Assembly (NCBI GenBank): GCA_009735695.1
Contig: SRSL01000005.1
Span: 124,001-188,000, forward strand
Origin: Christiangramia bathymodioli
Lineage (GTDB): Bacteria; Bacteroidota; Bacteroidia; Flavobacteriales; Flavobacteriaceae
Reading direction: 5' to 3'
Length of the DNA: 64,000 nucleotides
Part shown: piece by piece, positions 6,816 to 18,127 of the stretch
Layout of the letters: the number at the start of each line of letters is the position of its first letter
Numbering within the stretch: position 1 is the first letter of the stretch
Translations under genes and position numbers: made by a program
Notes under the pieces: model-generated
Told to the model about the DNA's origin: nothing
Databases searched by the model: none
What the model saw: the letters and a program-made list of their open reading frames with translations, nothing else

Positions 6816-7969
6816 TATGACTTTTTCTTTCCAGCCTGTTGTAGTGCATAGATCGCAAAGGTACCAAGCCAGTGCCCGCCTTCATAACTATCTCCAGTGA
6901 TGTTGGGAAATGAATGAGCCACATGTTCGTTAGCTACCGATTTTAGGTGTCCGAATTGTTGCGGATACTGGTTCGCCAGGCCGTAAAAAACCCAGGCCCT
7001 GCTGAAATTAAGACCATCAAGATGTACGAGTTTTCCATCGGTTCTGTCGGAAACTTCACCAACCTCCAATGAAAAATCCTCATTTTTAAGCTGCGGCATA
7101 AAATCGTCTATCCAAAGGCTAAAGGCATTCTTAGGCAGGACTCTTCGCATAATATCAACTTCTGAAAGGCAGGGGGATAGAAAATCATATCCGCTAGGCT
7201 CCCAGTCCATCGGGCAGTCATCATCCTGAAGATAAAATTGCTGGGCGCGTTTTTCAACAGCTTCCTCAAATTCTGTTTTTCCCGCCGCTACTGCATAATC
7301 GTAGGCAAACCCGAGGCCAAATGCCGTGTTGGTATGTTCTCCGACACGAATGGGATAGTTGAGCTTGGGGAGAAATTCCATATATCTATCTATAATAAGA
7401 CCAGTTAGTGGTTTAAGATTTTCAGCCAGCTCCTGCCCCAGTGGATCTTCCCAGGTTTCCAGTTCTTCTGCCAGTTTCAGCAACCAGGCCCAGCCATAGG
7501 TGCGCTCAAAAGAAGTGCTTTCTTTTCTTTTAAAATACTCCACTTCCCCCTTTATATTTTCCGCTGAAAGAGAATTTTTGAGTGTTTCCCGAACCGCTTC
7601 TTTCTTTTCCAGGTCTGGAAATTGTTTCAGAAGGCTTACCAGGGACCAGTGCGCATGAACCGATGAATGCCAGTCGAAACAGCCGTAGAATGCAGGATGA
7701 AGTTCGTGTGGTTCACCCATTGCCTCTTTATTTTCCAGTGTTTGGCCCAGTTTATTCGGATATTCGGTATCTATACAATTGAGTGGCAGCTCAACCAGGT
7801 TGTTTGCCTCCTGCAGGCTAAGAACTACAGGATCTATATCCATAAAGCTTTTAGAAATGCTTTCGGTAATACTATCGGTTTTGGGTTCTTTAGGCTGGCG
7901 TTCCTGGGATTGATCGCCCTTACAGGCAATGATCGCCAGGCAAATTACTGCGGCAAGTAGTCGTCTCAT
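6815..7969 (-). CDS. DUF2891 family lipoprotein
   Basis: 384 residues. The N-terminus MRRLLAAVICLAIIACKGD is a lipoprotein signal with cysteine in the lipobox, so the mature protein is probably periplasmic or outer-membrane anchored. The body shows the DUF2891 hallmark HPAFYGCFDWHSSVHAHW, and further family-like motifs GEHTNTAFGLGFAYDYA, DCPMDWEPSGYDFLSPCL and GGHWLGTFAIYAL. The pattern of repeated aromatic helices looks like an (alpha/alpha) toroid such as those of glycan-processing enzymes, but no activity is established that I know of. First gene of the operon that continues with the Nramp-like transporter and pxpABC. Confidence 0.9.
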   Translation of the reverse strand: MRRLLAAVICLAIIACKGDQSQERQPKEPKTDSITESISKSFMDIDPVVLSLQEANNLVELPLNCIDTEYPNKLGQTLENKEAMGEPHELHPAFYGCFDWHSSVHAHWSLVSLLKQFPDLEKKEAVRETLKNSLSAENIKGEVEYFKRKESTSFERTYGWAWLLKLAEELETWEDPLGQELAENLKPLTGLIIDRYMEFLPKLNYPIRVGEHTNTAFGLGFAYDYAVAAGKTEFEEAVEKRAQQFYLQDDDCPMDWEPSGYDFLSPCLSEVDIMRRVLPKNAFSLWIDDFMPQLKNEDFSLEVGEVSDRTDGKLVHLDGLNFSRAWVFYGLANQYPQQFGHLKSVANEHVAHSFPNITGDSYEGGHWLGTFAIYALQQAGKKKS

Positions 7970-8031
7970 CTTTTTTAGTTATTCCCGCGAACAAAATCGC
8001 AGGTTGATCAAGCTTAGGTTATTGGTATTTC

Positions 8032-8039
8032 CAAAAATA
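8032..8039 (-). promoter_or_regulatory. Candidate -7 box for the DUF2891-nramp-pxpABC operon
   Basis: The minus strand reads TATTTTTG, an exact TAnnTTTG match, 63 bases before the ATG at 7969 and in the gap after yifB. No clear TTG was found at the expected -33 distance. Confidence 0.45.
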
Positions 8040-8081
8040 TAAAAAAGCCAGTAAGGTTTCGTTAATATAAACTGAAGATAT

Positions 8082-9620
8082 TCAGCCAAGCCAGCCTTCC
8101 CGGTCCAGACTTCGATACTGAATGGCCTCGCTAAGGTGCTCCCCGGTTATTTCATCGCTCTGAGAAAGATCGGCGATACTTCTGGCAACCTTCAGGATAC
8201 GGTCGTACGCCCTGGCCGAAAGGTTCAAGCGTTCCATGGCCGTTTTCAACAATTGCCTGGATGCATCATCCAGCCGGCAGAATTCCTTGATCTGCCTGGG
8301 TCCCATCTGGGCGTTATAATGAATATGCCCAATTTCACTGAATCTTTGGGACTGTAGATCCCGTGCTTTTATCACGCGCTCCCTGATCTTAAGACTGCTT
8401 TCACCTTTTCGTTCATCGTTTAACTTTTCAAACGGAACTGGCGTGACCTCGATATGAATATCGATGCGGTCTAGCAGCGGACCACTTATTTTCCCTAAAT
8501 ACCTTTGAACTTCTACTGCCGAAGACCTGCCCGGGGCGCCGGGTTCGTTAAAGTATCCGCTCGGGCTGGGGTTCATACTGGCCACCAGCATAAAACTGGA
8601 AGGATAGGTCACCGTGAATTTAGCCCGGGAAATGGTCACTTCCCTATCTTCGAGAGGCTGCCGCATCACTTCGAGTACACTCCGCTTAAATTCGGGTAAC
8701 TCATCGAGAAACAGCACGCCATTATGTGAAAGGGAAATCTCTCCAGGCTGCGGATAGGCCCCGCCGCCAACCAATGCGACATCTGATATCGTATGATGAG
8801 GGCTACGGAAAGGCCTTTGGGACATCAATCCTATATTTTCCTTAATCCGGCCGGCTACACTATGAATCTTGGTGGTTTCAAGCGCTTCCTGAAGCGTCAT
8901 GGGAGGTAAAATTGAGGGAAGTCGCTTGGCTAGCATCGTCTTCCCCGCCCCAGGAGGACCTATGAGAATGATATTATGACCTCCGGCAGCGGCTATCTCC
9001 ATACAGCGTTTGATAGATTCCTGGCCCTTGACATCGGCGAAATCGAATTCCAGGTTATCCAGCTGACTAAAATAATTCTCCCGGGTATTGATCTCGGTCC
9101 TTTCTAGCGCCTCACCTTCATTAAAGAAGTTGATCACCTGGGTTATATTGTTCACCCCGTAAACTTCAAGACCGGAAACGATAGCGGCCTCATTCGCGTT
9201 CTGCTCCGGCAAAATAAAACCTTTAAATCCTTCCTTTTTTGCCTGAATGGCGATAGGCAGCGCTCCTTTGATGGGCTGAAGACTACCGTCCAGGGATAAT
9301 TCGCCCATAATGATATACTCTGAAATATTTTCAGCTTTGATCTGTTTTGAGGCAGCCAGGATCCCCATGGCAAAAGTAAGATCGTAGGCCGAGCCTTCCT
9401 TCCGAAGATCGGCAGGTGCCATATTGATAATGATCTTTTTGCCGGGCAGTTTAAATGAGTTATTCTGAAGAGCGGCAGCAATACGGTAACTCGATTCCTT
9501 CACCGCATTATCGGGCAACCCCACCAGGTGGTAACCTATCCCATTGGTAATATCTACCTCTACAGTGATCACGGTAGCATCTACCCCGAAGACTGCGCTT
9601 CCAAAAACCTTAATAAGCAT
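8082..9620 (-). CDS. yifB: YifB/ComM family Mg-chelatase-like AAA+ ATPase
   Basis: 512 residues, full length for the family. The N-terminal S5/Lon-like domain (about residues 1-170) starts MLIKVFGSAVFGVDA and contains the VGLPDNAVKES motif. The Mg-chelatase AAA+ core has Walker A GPPGAGKTMLAKRLP (near 225), HHTISDVALVGGG, Walker B VLFLDELPEF and the SMNPSPSGYF segment; the C-terminal helical domain ends ADLSQSDEITGEHLSEA. ComM proteins are branch-migration helicases in natural transformation in other bacteria; the role here is inferred. Single gene, minus strand, without an operon partner. Confidence 0.95.
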   Translation of the reverse strand: MLIKVFGSAVFGVDATVITVEVDITNGIGYHLVGLPDNAVKESSYRIAAALQNNSFKLPGKKIIINMAPADLRKEGSAYDLTFAMGILAASKQIKAENISEYIIMGELSLDGSLQPIKGALPIAIQAKKEGFKGFILPEQNANEAAIVSGLEVYGVNNITQVINFFNEGEALERTEINTRENYFSQLDNLEFDFADVKGQESIKRCMEIAAAGGHNIILIGPPGAGKTMLAKRLPSILPPMTLQEALETTKIHSVAGRIKENIGLMSQRPFRSPHHTISDVALVGGGAYPQPGEISLSHNGVLFLDELPEFKRSVLEVMRQPLEDREVTISRAKFTVTYPSSFMLVASMNPSPSGYFNEPGAPGRSSAVEVQRYLGKISGPLLDRIDIHIEVTPVPFEKLNDERKGESSLKIRERVIKARDLQSQRFSEIGHIHYNAQMGPRQIKEFCRLDDASRQLLKTAMERLNLSARAYDRILKVARSIADLSQSDEITGEHLSEAIQYRSLDREGWLG

Positions 9621-9795
9621 GCTGAAAATTTGAATGAATATACTTCATTTTTAGTTAGCATACTGTAAAACAACAGGTTCCGAGAGAAAATAATTATTTA
9701 AAGGCCTACCTGCAAGGCCCTGGCTAGACGAAAACCAACCACTAACGGTTAACTGCAAAGAGCGTGAGAGTATTTTTTCAGAAATATCAACAAAA

Positions 9796-9822
9796 AAAAG
9801 GCCTGCATCAAGCAGGCCTTTT
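9796..9822 (-). terminator. Terminator after the N-acetylglucosamine kinase-like gene
   Basis: The 11-base arms AAAAGGCCTGC and GCAGGCCTTTT enclose a 5-base loop and are followed on the minus strand by a T run. It begins 21 bases after the stop at 9844. Confidence 0.85.
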
Positions 9823-9843
9823 AAATTTTATGAGTACAAAATT

Positions 9844-10707
9844 TTATTCTGAAACTTTGATCACATGATTTCGGTAATATTCGATAAGAGCGTCGATTGG
9901 TCTTCTCACGATATTCCCAAGCTGAATGTTATAAGGTTGCAACACAGCCTTAATGATATCTTCACTAAAGAATGCTATACTGCCGATAAAATGCACAGGA
10001 ACCGATGTCACCTGAGGATAGATCAACACACGGGAGTGGACAAAGTCTGTAATTCCTTCATGAAGAAGTTTATAGAAATATCCATTCCGCTTGTTAGTGA
10101 AAATGAACTCAGCAAAATGAGCCAGATAGGTATTCGGGTTTTCCTTTCGGTAAAGGTTCATTTTAATGGTATCTGAATTCAGATCAAATTTCTGCTCGAA
10201 TTTTTCGGCTATCTCAGGGGGCATTCTTTTATAATAGTAATCCCTGATGAGCCTTTTTCCGAAGTAATTACCACTGGCCTCATCCATAAGGATATATCCC
10301 AGGGAATCTACGGCCTGAGAAATTTTATTCCCATCAAAATAGCAGCTATTGGAACCAGTTCCAAGGATACAAACGATCCCAGGTTCAGTAGTAGCCGCAT
10401 AAACCGCCGCTACGGTATCTTCCATCACCTGCACCTCATCTGCATTGGTAAAATAATTCGCAATAATGCTGCGAAGCAATTCCCTTGGCGTAGGAGTTCC
10501 GCAACCTGCACCATAAAAATGGACTCTTTCTATAGCGTCTTTTACCTCGGCAAGTTCAGGATTTTCCGCTAGTCTTTCTTCAAGAACAGCTTCCTGAAAA
10601 ACTGCCGGGTTAAGACCTTTACTCCTGGTCTTGAAAACCTGTTCACCTTCATTATTTAGAAGAATCCAATCACATTTAGTGGAACCTCCGTCAGCAATTA
10701 AAATCAT
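9844..10707 (-). CDS. BadF/BadG-type ATPase, N-acetylglucosamine kinase-like
   Basis: 287 residues of the ASKHA fold. The N-terminal phosphate-1 motif MILIADGGSTKCDWILLN, the adenosine-region motif GIVCILGTGSNSCYFDGN (about residues 112-130) and the DEASGNYFGKRLIRDY segment are typical of the BadF/BadG/BcrA/BcrD family that in Bacteroidota is usually annotated as N-acetylglucosamine kinase. The expected reaction is ATP-dependent phosphorylation of an amino sugar, but specificity cannot be read from sequence. It sits alone between gap and a strong terminator. Confidence 0.85.
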   Translation of the reverse strand: MILIADGGSTKCDWILLNNEGEQVFKTRSKGLNPAVFQEAVLEERLAENPELAEVKDAIERVHFYGAGCGTPTPRELLRSIIANYFTNADEVQVMEDTVAAVYAATTEPGIVCILGTGSNSCYFDGNKISQAVDSLGYILMDEASGNYFGKRLIRDYYYKRMPPEIAEKFEQKFDLNSDTIKMNLYRKENPNTYLAHFAEFIFTNKRNGYFYKLLHEGITDFVHSRVLIYPQVTSVPVHFIGSIAFFSEDIIKAVLQPYNIQLGNIVRRPIDALIEYYRNHVIKVSE

Positions 10708-10808
10708 GTGTTATTTTAAGAATTAAACAAGATCTGAAGATATTCAGTCTGGAGCGCTAAAAGTAGTAAAATATCCGCTCCAAACCTGAATTTCTTTAGC
10801 TCTAAGCC

Positions 10809-12811
<2,003 letters not shown>

Positions 12812-13020
12812 TTAGCTCAAAGCTATTTCATTTTAAAAGGATAACCTAATTTCGGAAAAAACTAAAACGTTTTCGGTTAATAACTAATAATTTTAGCCGC
12901 TTTTACCGCAATTTTTGCAAATATTTAGCACTTTAATTACCTAATTATCAAAATTAAGGGTTTTTGATAGCTCGGTTGAAACTAGAGGCAATTTGTCTAT
13001 TTGAAACCTGTACATATAAA

Positions 13021-13050
13021 AAAACCCGGCAGATCGCTCTGCCGGGTTTT
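13021..13050 (-). terminator. Terminator after sucC
   Basis: A perfect 13-base stem, AAAACCCGGCAGA with TCTGCCGGGTTTT, encloses the loop TCGC and is followed by a T run on the minus strand. It begins about 20 bases after the sucC stop. Confidence 0.9.
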
Positions 13051-13070
13051 TCTTATTTTGAAACAGCTAT

Positions 13071-14264
13071 TTAAGAAAGTACTTCCTGTACTTTATCTGC
13101 AGCTTCTTTGAATTCAACTGCACTGTAAACTTTAAGTCCGCTGTTATCTATCAGTTCCTTTGCTTTTTCAGCATTGGTTCCCTGTAGTCTTACGATAATT
13201 GGAACGTTGATCGCGTCTCCCATGTTCTTGTAAGCATCAACAATACCCTGAGCAACACGGTCACAACGAACGATTCCTCCAAAGATGTTCACCAGGATCG
13301 CTTCAACTTTATCATCCTTAAGGATCAATCTGAAGGCCTCCTCTACCCTTTTAGCATCGGCGGTTCCCCCAACATCCAGGAAGTTCGCTGGTTCACCACC
13401 AGCCATTTTAATAAGGTCCATGGTCGCCATTGCAAGTCCGGCACCGTTCACCATACAACCCACGTTACCGTCCAGGTCTACATAGTTTAGGCCCACTTCT
13501 TTAGCTTCCACCTCAGTTGGGTTCTCTTCACGAATATCACGCATTTCAGCGTAATCTTTATGACGGAAAAGAGCATTATCATCCAGGGTTACTTTCGCAT
13601 CAACTGCAAGGATCTTGTCATCACTCGTCTTAAGAACCGGGTTGATCTCGAAAAGAGAAGAGTCAGATTTTTCGAAGGCTTTGTAAAGGGCCATTACGAA
13701 CTTAGTCATCTCCTTAAAAGCCTGCCCGCTTAGTCCAAGGTTGAAGGCAATTCTTCTTGCCTGGAAACCTAGCAAACCGGTAGCAGGATCTATTTCTTCA
13801 GTGAATATAAGGTCTGGAGTTTCTTCAGCCACAGTTTCGATATCCATTCCACCTTCGGTAGAATACATGATCATGTTGCGGCCTGTGTTACGATTCAGAA
13901 GAACTGACATATAGTATTCTTCCGGCTCGCTGTCTCCAGGATAATAAACATCTTCGGCAACCAGTACCTGGTGTACTTTTTTACCTTCAGCAGAAGTTTG
14001 AGGGGTTACCAGGTTCATCCCGATGATCTCTCCAGCTATTTCCTCGACCTCTTTAAGGTTCTTGGCCAGCTTTACACCACCACCTTTTCCACGGCCTCCG
14101 GCATGCACCTGGGCTTTGATCACGTGCCATCCGGTTCCGGTTTGTTCGGTTAGTTCCTTTGCGGCATCAACCGCCTCTTTGGCGTTTCTGGCCACGGTCC
14201 CGCGCTGAACACGCACTCCGAAGCTGCTTAAAATTTCTTTTCCTTGATATTCGTGTATATTCAT
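13071..14264 (-). CDS. sucC: Succinyl-CoA ligase (ADP-forming) beta subunit
   Basis: 397 residues, normal for SucC. Starts MNIHEYQGKEILSSFGVRV with the ATP-grasp domain (VHAGGRGKGGGVKLA near residue 55) and the C-terminal ligase domain with NGAGLAMATMDLIKMAGG and FGGIVRCDRVAQGI. It forms the nucleotide-binding subunit of the TCA-cycle enzyme. The alpha subunit gene sucD is not adjacent in this window, so the two subunits are encoded separately, which is common in Bacteroidota. Own promoter and terminator are visible. Confidence 0.98.
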   Translation of the reverse strand: MNIHEYQGKEILSSFGVRVQRGTVARNAKEAVDAAKELTEQTGTGWHVIKAQVHAGGRGKGGGVKLAKNLKEVEEIAGEIIGMNLVTPQTSAEGKKVHQVLVAEDVYYPGDSEPEEYYMSVLLNRNTGRNMIMYSTEGGMDIETVAEETPDLIFTEEIDPATGLLGFQARRIAFNLGLSGQAFKEMTKFVMALYKAFEKSDSSLFEINPVLKTSDDKILAVDAKVTLDDNALFRHKDYAEMRDIREENPTEVEAKEVGLNYVDLDGNVGCMVNGAGLAMATMDLIKMAGGEPANFLDVGGTADAKRVEEAFRLILKDDKVEAILVNIFGGIVRCDRVAQGIVDAYKNMGDAINVPIIVRLQGTNAEKAKELIDNSGLKVYSAVEFKEAADKVQEVLS

Positions 14265-14298
14265 AATCAGCTTTTTCTTCTTGATTAATTACGGAAGG

Positions 14299-14339
14299 CA
14301 AAAGTAACAAATACATACTATTGTACCAATCTTTTTTGA
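14299..14339 (-). promoter_or_regulatory. sucC promoter
   Basis: The minus strand has TTG (14339-14337), 30 bases to the next element including a 20-base style spacer by eye, and TACTTTTG (14306-14299), an exact TAnnTTTG -7 box, 35 bases before the sucC ATG. This is the clearest Bacteroidota-type promoter in the window. Confidence 0.6.
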
Positions 14340-14489
14340 GCTTCTTAACGCTTAAGATATCAGGTAAATCAAGTAGTATGAAAGCTTCGACATTTTACAC
14401 CTAGCTACGAAAAGGTTATCGGTTAAAATTCCTTAAATCCTGTTCTAGTCCCCTGACCTCTCGTAAATTGTGCGTTTAATTTTTGCACT

Positions 14490-15665
14490 ATGAAGAAGGC
14501 ATTATTAGCTCTGGCAATAGGCGGTTTTGGAATAGGAATGACCGAATTCGTGATCATGGGTATCCTTCCTGAAGTCGCCGGGGCCCTGGAAATCTCCATT
14601 CCGCAAGCCGGGCATTTTATCTCGGCCTATGCCCTTGGAGTGGTGGTTGGCGCTCCCCTGCTTACTGCCTTCGGAAACAAGATGCCGGCCCACCGAGTGC
14701 TGCTTTTGCTTATGATCTGGTTCACCATATTCAATACCCTTTCAGCATTTGCAAATTCATATACCTGGCTTTTGATTTCAAGGTTCCTGTCCGGTCTGCC
14801 TCACGGCGCATTCTTCGGAATTGGTGCCGTGGTAGCTGGAAAACTGGCAAAACCCGGAAAAGACGCCCAGGCAATCGCCATTATGTTCACCGGCTTAACG
14901 GTCGCAAATGTGATAGGAGTTCCACTGGGCACCTGGCTTGGACAAAATTTTTACTGGGGAGTTTCCTTTCTGGCTGTTGGTGTGGTGGGCATCCTGGCCA
15001 TCCTGAGCATAAAATTCTGGATGCCGGAATTCGCCAGCTCGAATTCCAGCGGATTCAAAAAGGATGTACAGGTTCTTAAAAAACCGGAATTATGGCTGAT
15101 CATTCTACTTACCACGATTGGTACCGGCGGCTTCTTTGCCTGGTACAGCTATATCGCACTTTTAATAACCGATGTTGCTGGCTGGGACGATACCATCGTA
15201 AGTTATGCCATGATCCTTGCAGGTTTGGGAATGGTAGCAGGAAACTTTCTGGGAGCAAAACTTGCTGAATTATTCAGCCCAATAAAGGCTGTTATCATCG
15301 CCCTGGTACTTATGGTGATCGCGCTCATCTCAAACAGCTTCCTGGCCTATGACCAGATTGGGGTACTTGTAATGACCTTTATAATTCCGGTGATCGCCTT
15401 ATGCCTGGCTACCCCTATTCAAATGGCCGTGATCAATTCGGCTAAAGGATCTGAAATGCTGGGATCTTCACTGAACCAGAGCGCTTTCAATATGGGAAAT
15501 GCCAGCGGAGCCTATTTTGCCGGTCTTCCTATTGCCTATGGCTACGGAATCGTATCTGCTCAATATGTAGGTGCCGTCATGGCCGCGATAGGAATACTAC
15601 TGGGAATAAGCGTTCTTTTAATAAGGAGGCAAAGATCGGTTGAACTGCAAATGAGCAACTCATAA
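14490..15665 (+). CDS. MFS transporter, AraJ-like drug/sugar efflux type
   Basis: 391 residues with about twelve hydrophobic segments. The N-terminal GMTEFVIMGILPEVA and the loop after helix 2 are typical of the AraJ/arabinose-efflux-like branch of the DHA1 family; RFLSGLPHGAFFGIGAVVA (helix 4 region) is also characteristic. Inner-membrane proton-driven efflux is expected; the substrate is unknown. The gene is monocistronic on the plus strand, divergent from sucC, and the next gene is lysA with its own -7 box. Confidence 0.9.
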   Translation: MKKALLALAIGGFGIGMTEFVIMGILPEVAGALEISIPQAGHFISAYALGVVVGAPLLTAFGNKMPAHRVLLLLMIWFTIFNTLSAFANSYTWLLISRFLSGLPHGAFFGIGAVVAGKLAKPGKDAQAIAIMFTGLTVANVIGVPLGTWLGQNFYWGVSFLAVGVVGILAILSIKFWMPEFASSNSSGFKKDVQVLKKPELWLIILLTTIGTGGFFAWYSYIALLITDVAGWDDTIVSYAMILAGLGMVAGNFLGAKLAELFSPIKAVIIALVLMVIALISNSFLAYDQIGVLVMTFIIPVIALCLATPIQMAVINSAKGSEMLGSSLNQSAFNMGNASGAYFAGLPIAYGYGIVSAQYVGAVMAAIGILLGISVLLIRRQRSVELQMSNS

Positions 15666-15704
15666 TTTTTCAATTTTCAGAAATAACAAATTGACCAAAT
15701 CGGT

Positions 15705-15712
15705 TATATTTG
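15705..15712 (+). promoter_or_regulatory. Candidate -7 box for lysA
   Basis: TATATTTG, an exact TAnnTTTG match, 58 bases before the lysA ATG. No TTG at ideal -33 spacing was seen. Confidence 0.5.
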
Positions 15713-15770
15713 ATGCACGCCTTGACCAGAAATGTCAGGGAACTTTATTTTTGCCTAAATATTTAAAATA

Positions 15771-17006
15771 ATGACCCAGAAAGACCTACTCTCTGTAGCC
15801 AAAGAATTTGGAAGCCCGGTGTATGTTTATGATGCCGAAAAGATCATTTCGCAATACAAACGCCTTACCAGTGCCTTTAAGGTAAACGAACTTAGGCTAC
15901 ATTATGCCGTAAAGGCGCTATCCAATATTTCGATATTGAAATTACTGAATTCTCTAGGCTGCGGACTGGATACCGTTTCCATACAGGAAGTAAGATTAGG
16001 TATCAAAGCCGGAGTAGATCCTTCAAAGATCATTTATACTCCCAATGGAGTTTCTCTGGAAGAGATCGAAGAAGTGGTAAAGCTGGGGGCACAGATCAAT
16101 ATCGACAATCTTTCTATCCTGGAACAGTTTGGAAGCAGGCATCCCGAAGTTCCGGTTTGTATCCGAATTAATCCGCATGTGATGGCAGGGGGGAATTCGA
16201 AGATTTCAGTTGGACATATCGACTCGAAATTCGGGATCAGCATTCACCAGATGCCGCATTTGCTTCGAATCGTTGAAAACACCGGGATGCACATCAATGG
16301 TATTCATATGCATACAGGAAGTGATATTTTAGATATTGGGGTATTTTTGTACGCTTCAGAAATTCTTTTTGAAGCGGCAAAGAACTTTAAAGAGCTTGAA
16401 TTCATAGATTTCGGAAGCGGATTTAAAGTACCTTACAGAGAAGGAGATATAGAGACCGATATCGAAGACCTTGGTGCACAGCTAACCGAAAAATTCGATA
16501 ATTTCTGCAAGGAATATGGCCGTGAACTGGCTCTGGCTTTCGAACCGGGAAAATACTTGGTTAGTGAATCGGGGAAATTCCTGGCTCGTGTGAATGTGAT
16601 TAAACAAACCACTTCAACTGTTTTTGCAGGAATAGATACGGGTTTCAATCATTTGATAAGGCCTATGTTTTACGGTTCCCATCATGAAATTAAGAACATC
16701 TCCAATCCTAACGGCAAATCAAGATTCTATAGCGTGGTAGGATATATTTGTGAAACCGACACCTTTGGAAGCAACCGGCAGATCGCTGAAATACGTGAAG
16801 GTGATATTCTTGCCTTTAGCAATGCCGGGGCTTATTGCTTCTCGATGGCCAGCAATTTCAATTCGAGATACAGGCCACCGGAAGTGATGTGGTACCAGGG
16901 AAAGGCACACCTCATCAGGGAGCGTGAGACCTTTGAGGATCTTACCAGGCACCAGGTTGAAATGAACTTCGACCAGGTTTCAGAAGAACTCACCGAAAAG
17001 AAATAA
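15771..17006 (+). CDS. lysA: Diaminopimelate decarboxylase
   Basis: 411 residues of the fold III PLP decarboxylase family. The PLP lysine is in HYAVKALSNISIL (near residue 48), with GCGLDTVSIQEVRLG, the glycine-rich GIHMHTGSDILD, the phosphate-binding FEPGKYLVSESG and the catalytic CETDTFG motif (near residue 327). It converts meso-diaminopimelate to lysine. It ends in a strong terminator and starts behind a TAnnTTTG box, so it is likely its own unit; no aspartokinase or other lysine gene is next to it. Confidence 0.95.
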   Translation: MTQKDLLSVAKEFGSPVYVYDAEKIISQYKRLTSAFKVNELRLHYAVKALSNISILKLLNSLGCGLDTVSIQEVRLGIKAGVDPSKIIYTPNGVSLEEIEEVVKLGAQINIDNLSILEQFGSRHPEVPVCIRINPHVMAGGNSKISVGHIDSKFGISIHQMPHLLRIVENTGMHINGIHMHTGSDILDIGVFLYASEILFEAAKNFKELEFIDFGSGFKVPYREGDIETDIEDLGAQLTEKFDNFCKEYGRELALAFEPGKYLVSESGKFLARVNVIKQTTSTVFAGIDTGFNHLIRPMFYGSHHEIKNISNPNGKSRFYSVVGYICETDTFGSNRQIAEIREGDILAFSNAGAYCFSMASNFNSRYRPPEVMWYQGKAHLIRERETFEDLTRHQVEMNFDQVSEELTEKK

Positions 17007-17029
17007 TCAGCATTAGAGAATTAAAATAT

Positions 17030-17057
17030 AAAGCAGCCTACGGGCTGCTTTTTTTTG
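17030..17057 (+). terminator. Terminator after lysA
   Basis: The arms AAAGCAGCC and GGCTGCTTT enclose the UNCG-like loop TACG and are followed by a T run, 24 bases after the lysA stop. Confidence 0.9.
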
Positions 17058-17212
17058 TCGCCGATTCATTCAGAATTATTTAATTTTCATACCCATTTTC
17101 CTTGCGCCTCCTCAGTTATTTTAATACATGTTTCTGGATTCCAATTTCCTTTTAATAAAACTCTAACCATTTCTATTGATGCAATTCGGTATCTTAATTG
17201 AAAAATAAGCCA

Positions 17213-18109
17213 ATGGCCTACAAACTCGATAAAGAAAAGAACCTCAAAAAGAATATTACAGAAGTTGCTGCTGAAGAACTGCAGGCTTGTATTGATGCCT
17301 TAGATCAAATGAACGTTCACGAAGCCGTTCATGATATTCGGAAACGCCTGAAAAAACTCAGGGCCCTGGCCAGGCTGGTACGCGATGAACTGGGAGAGGA
17401 AAATTACAAGGCTATCAATGTTTATTTCCGCGACCTGGGAAGGGAGCTTTCAGATTTCAGAGATCTAACCGCGCATATAGAAACCGTAGGTATTCTCAGA
17501 GATAGGTACGGTGATCATCTGTATGTGAATTTCTTTAACTCCATCATCAAAAGGATCGAATCTGAAAGGGATGAGATGGAAGCACAATTAAAGGAAAAGA
17601 ATTTTTTTAAGGTACATCTGCCTGAGAAAATTCGGCAGGCTCAAAAAGAACTGGTAAAATGGCCTATTCAGAATAATGAGATCAACATCATTCTTCCCAG
17701 CATCAGGCGGGTTTATAAACGCGGAAGGAAAGCCATGCTTAAAGCTATGGAAGAGCCAGAGAAAGAAATTTATCACGAATGGCGAAAACGGGTTAAATAT
17801 CTCTGGTATCAGATTCTTTTATTACAGGAGACCTGGCCGGAATTCTTCAGCACGATGGAAGCTGAAGTACACCTGCTTGCCGACTATCTGGGTGATGATC
17901 ATGACCTGATGGTTCTGAAGGAAAAACTGGGAAAACAAACCGATTTCCTGGACGATGATACTCAAAAGGAACTCATAAATGCGGTGGTTAACCAATACAG
18001 CGAGCAACTAAGAAGCGACGCACATCAAAAAGGCAAACTCATCTACGCAGAAGAACCTGATGATTTTGAAAAACGTATGGCTGGCTATATTTCGGCCGGT
18101 TGGAAGTAA
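17213..18109 (+). CDS. CHAD domain protein
   Basis: 298 residues from the ATG at 17213; the frame opens earlier at a TTG (17198), which I rejected because MAYKLDKEK is a natural start. The CHAD hallmark MNVHEAVHDIRKRLKKLRAL (about residues 43-62) contains the conserved His and basic residues; a second set, EIYHEWRKRVKYLWYQILLL, lies in the C-terminal half. CHAD domains are all-helical and bind polyphosphate in characterised cases. Here no CYTH triphosphatase domain or ppk gene is attached. It is followed after 18 bases by the cyclase gene. Confidence 0.88.
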   Translation: MAYKLDKEKNLKKNITEVAAEELQACIDALDQMNVHEAVHDIRKRLKKLRALARLVRDELGEENYKAINVYFRDLGRELSDFRDLTAHIETVGILRDRYGDHLYVNFFNSIIKRIESERDEMEAQLKEKNFFKVHLPEKIRQAQKELVKWPIQNNEINIILPSIRRVYKRGRKAMLKAMEEPEKEIYHEWRKRVKYLWYQILLLQETWPEFFSTMEAEVHLLADYLGDDHDLMVLKEKLGKQTDFLDDDTQKELINAVVNQYSEQLRSDAHQKGKLIYAEEPDDFEKRMAGYISAGWK

Positions 18110-18127
18110 AACACTAAACCTAAGATC

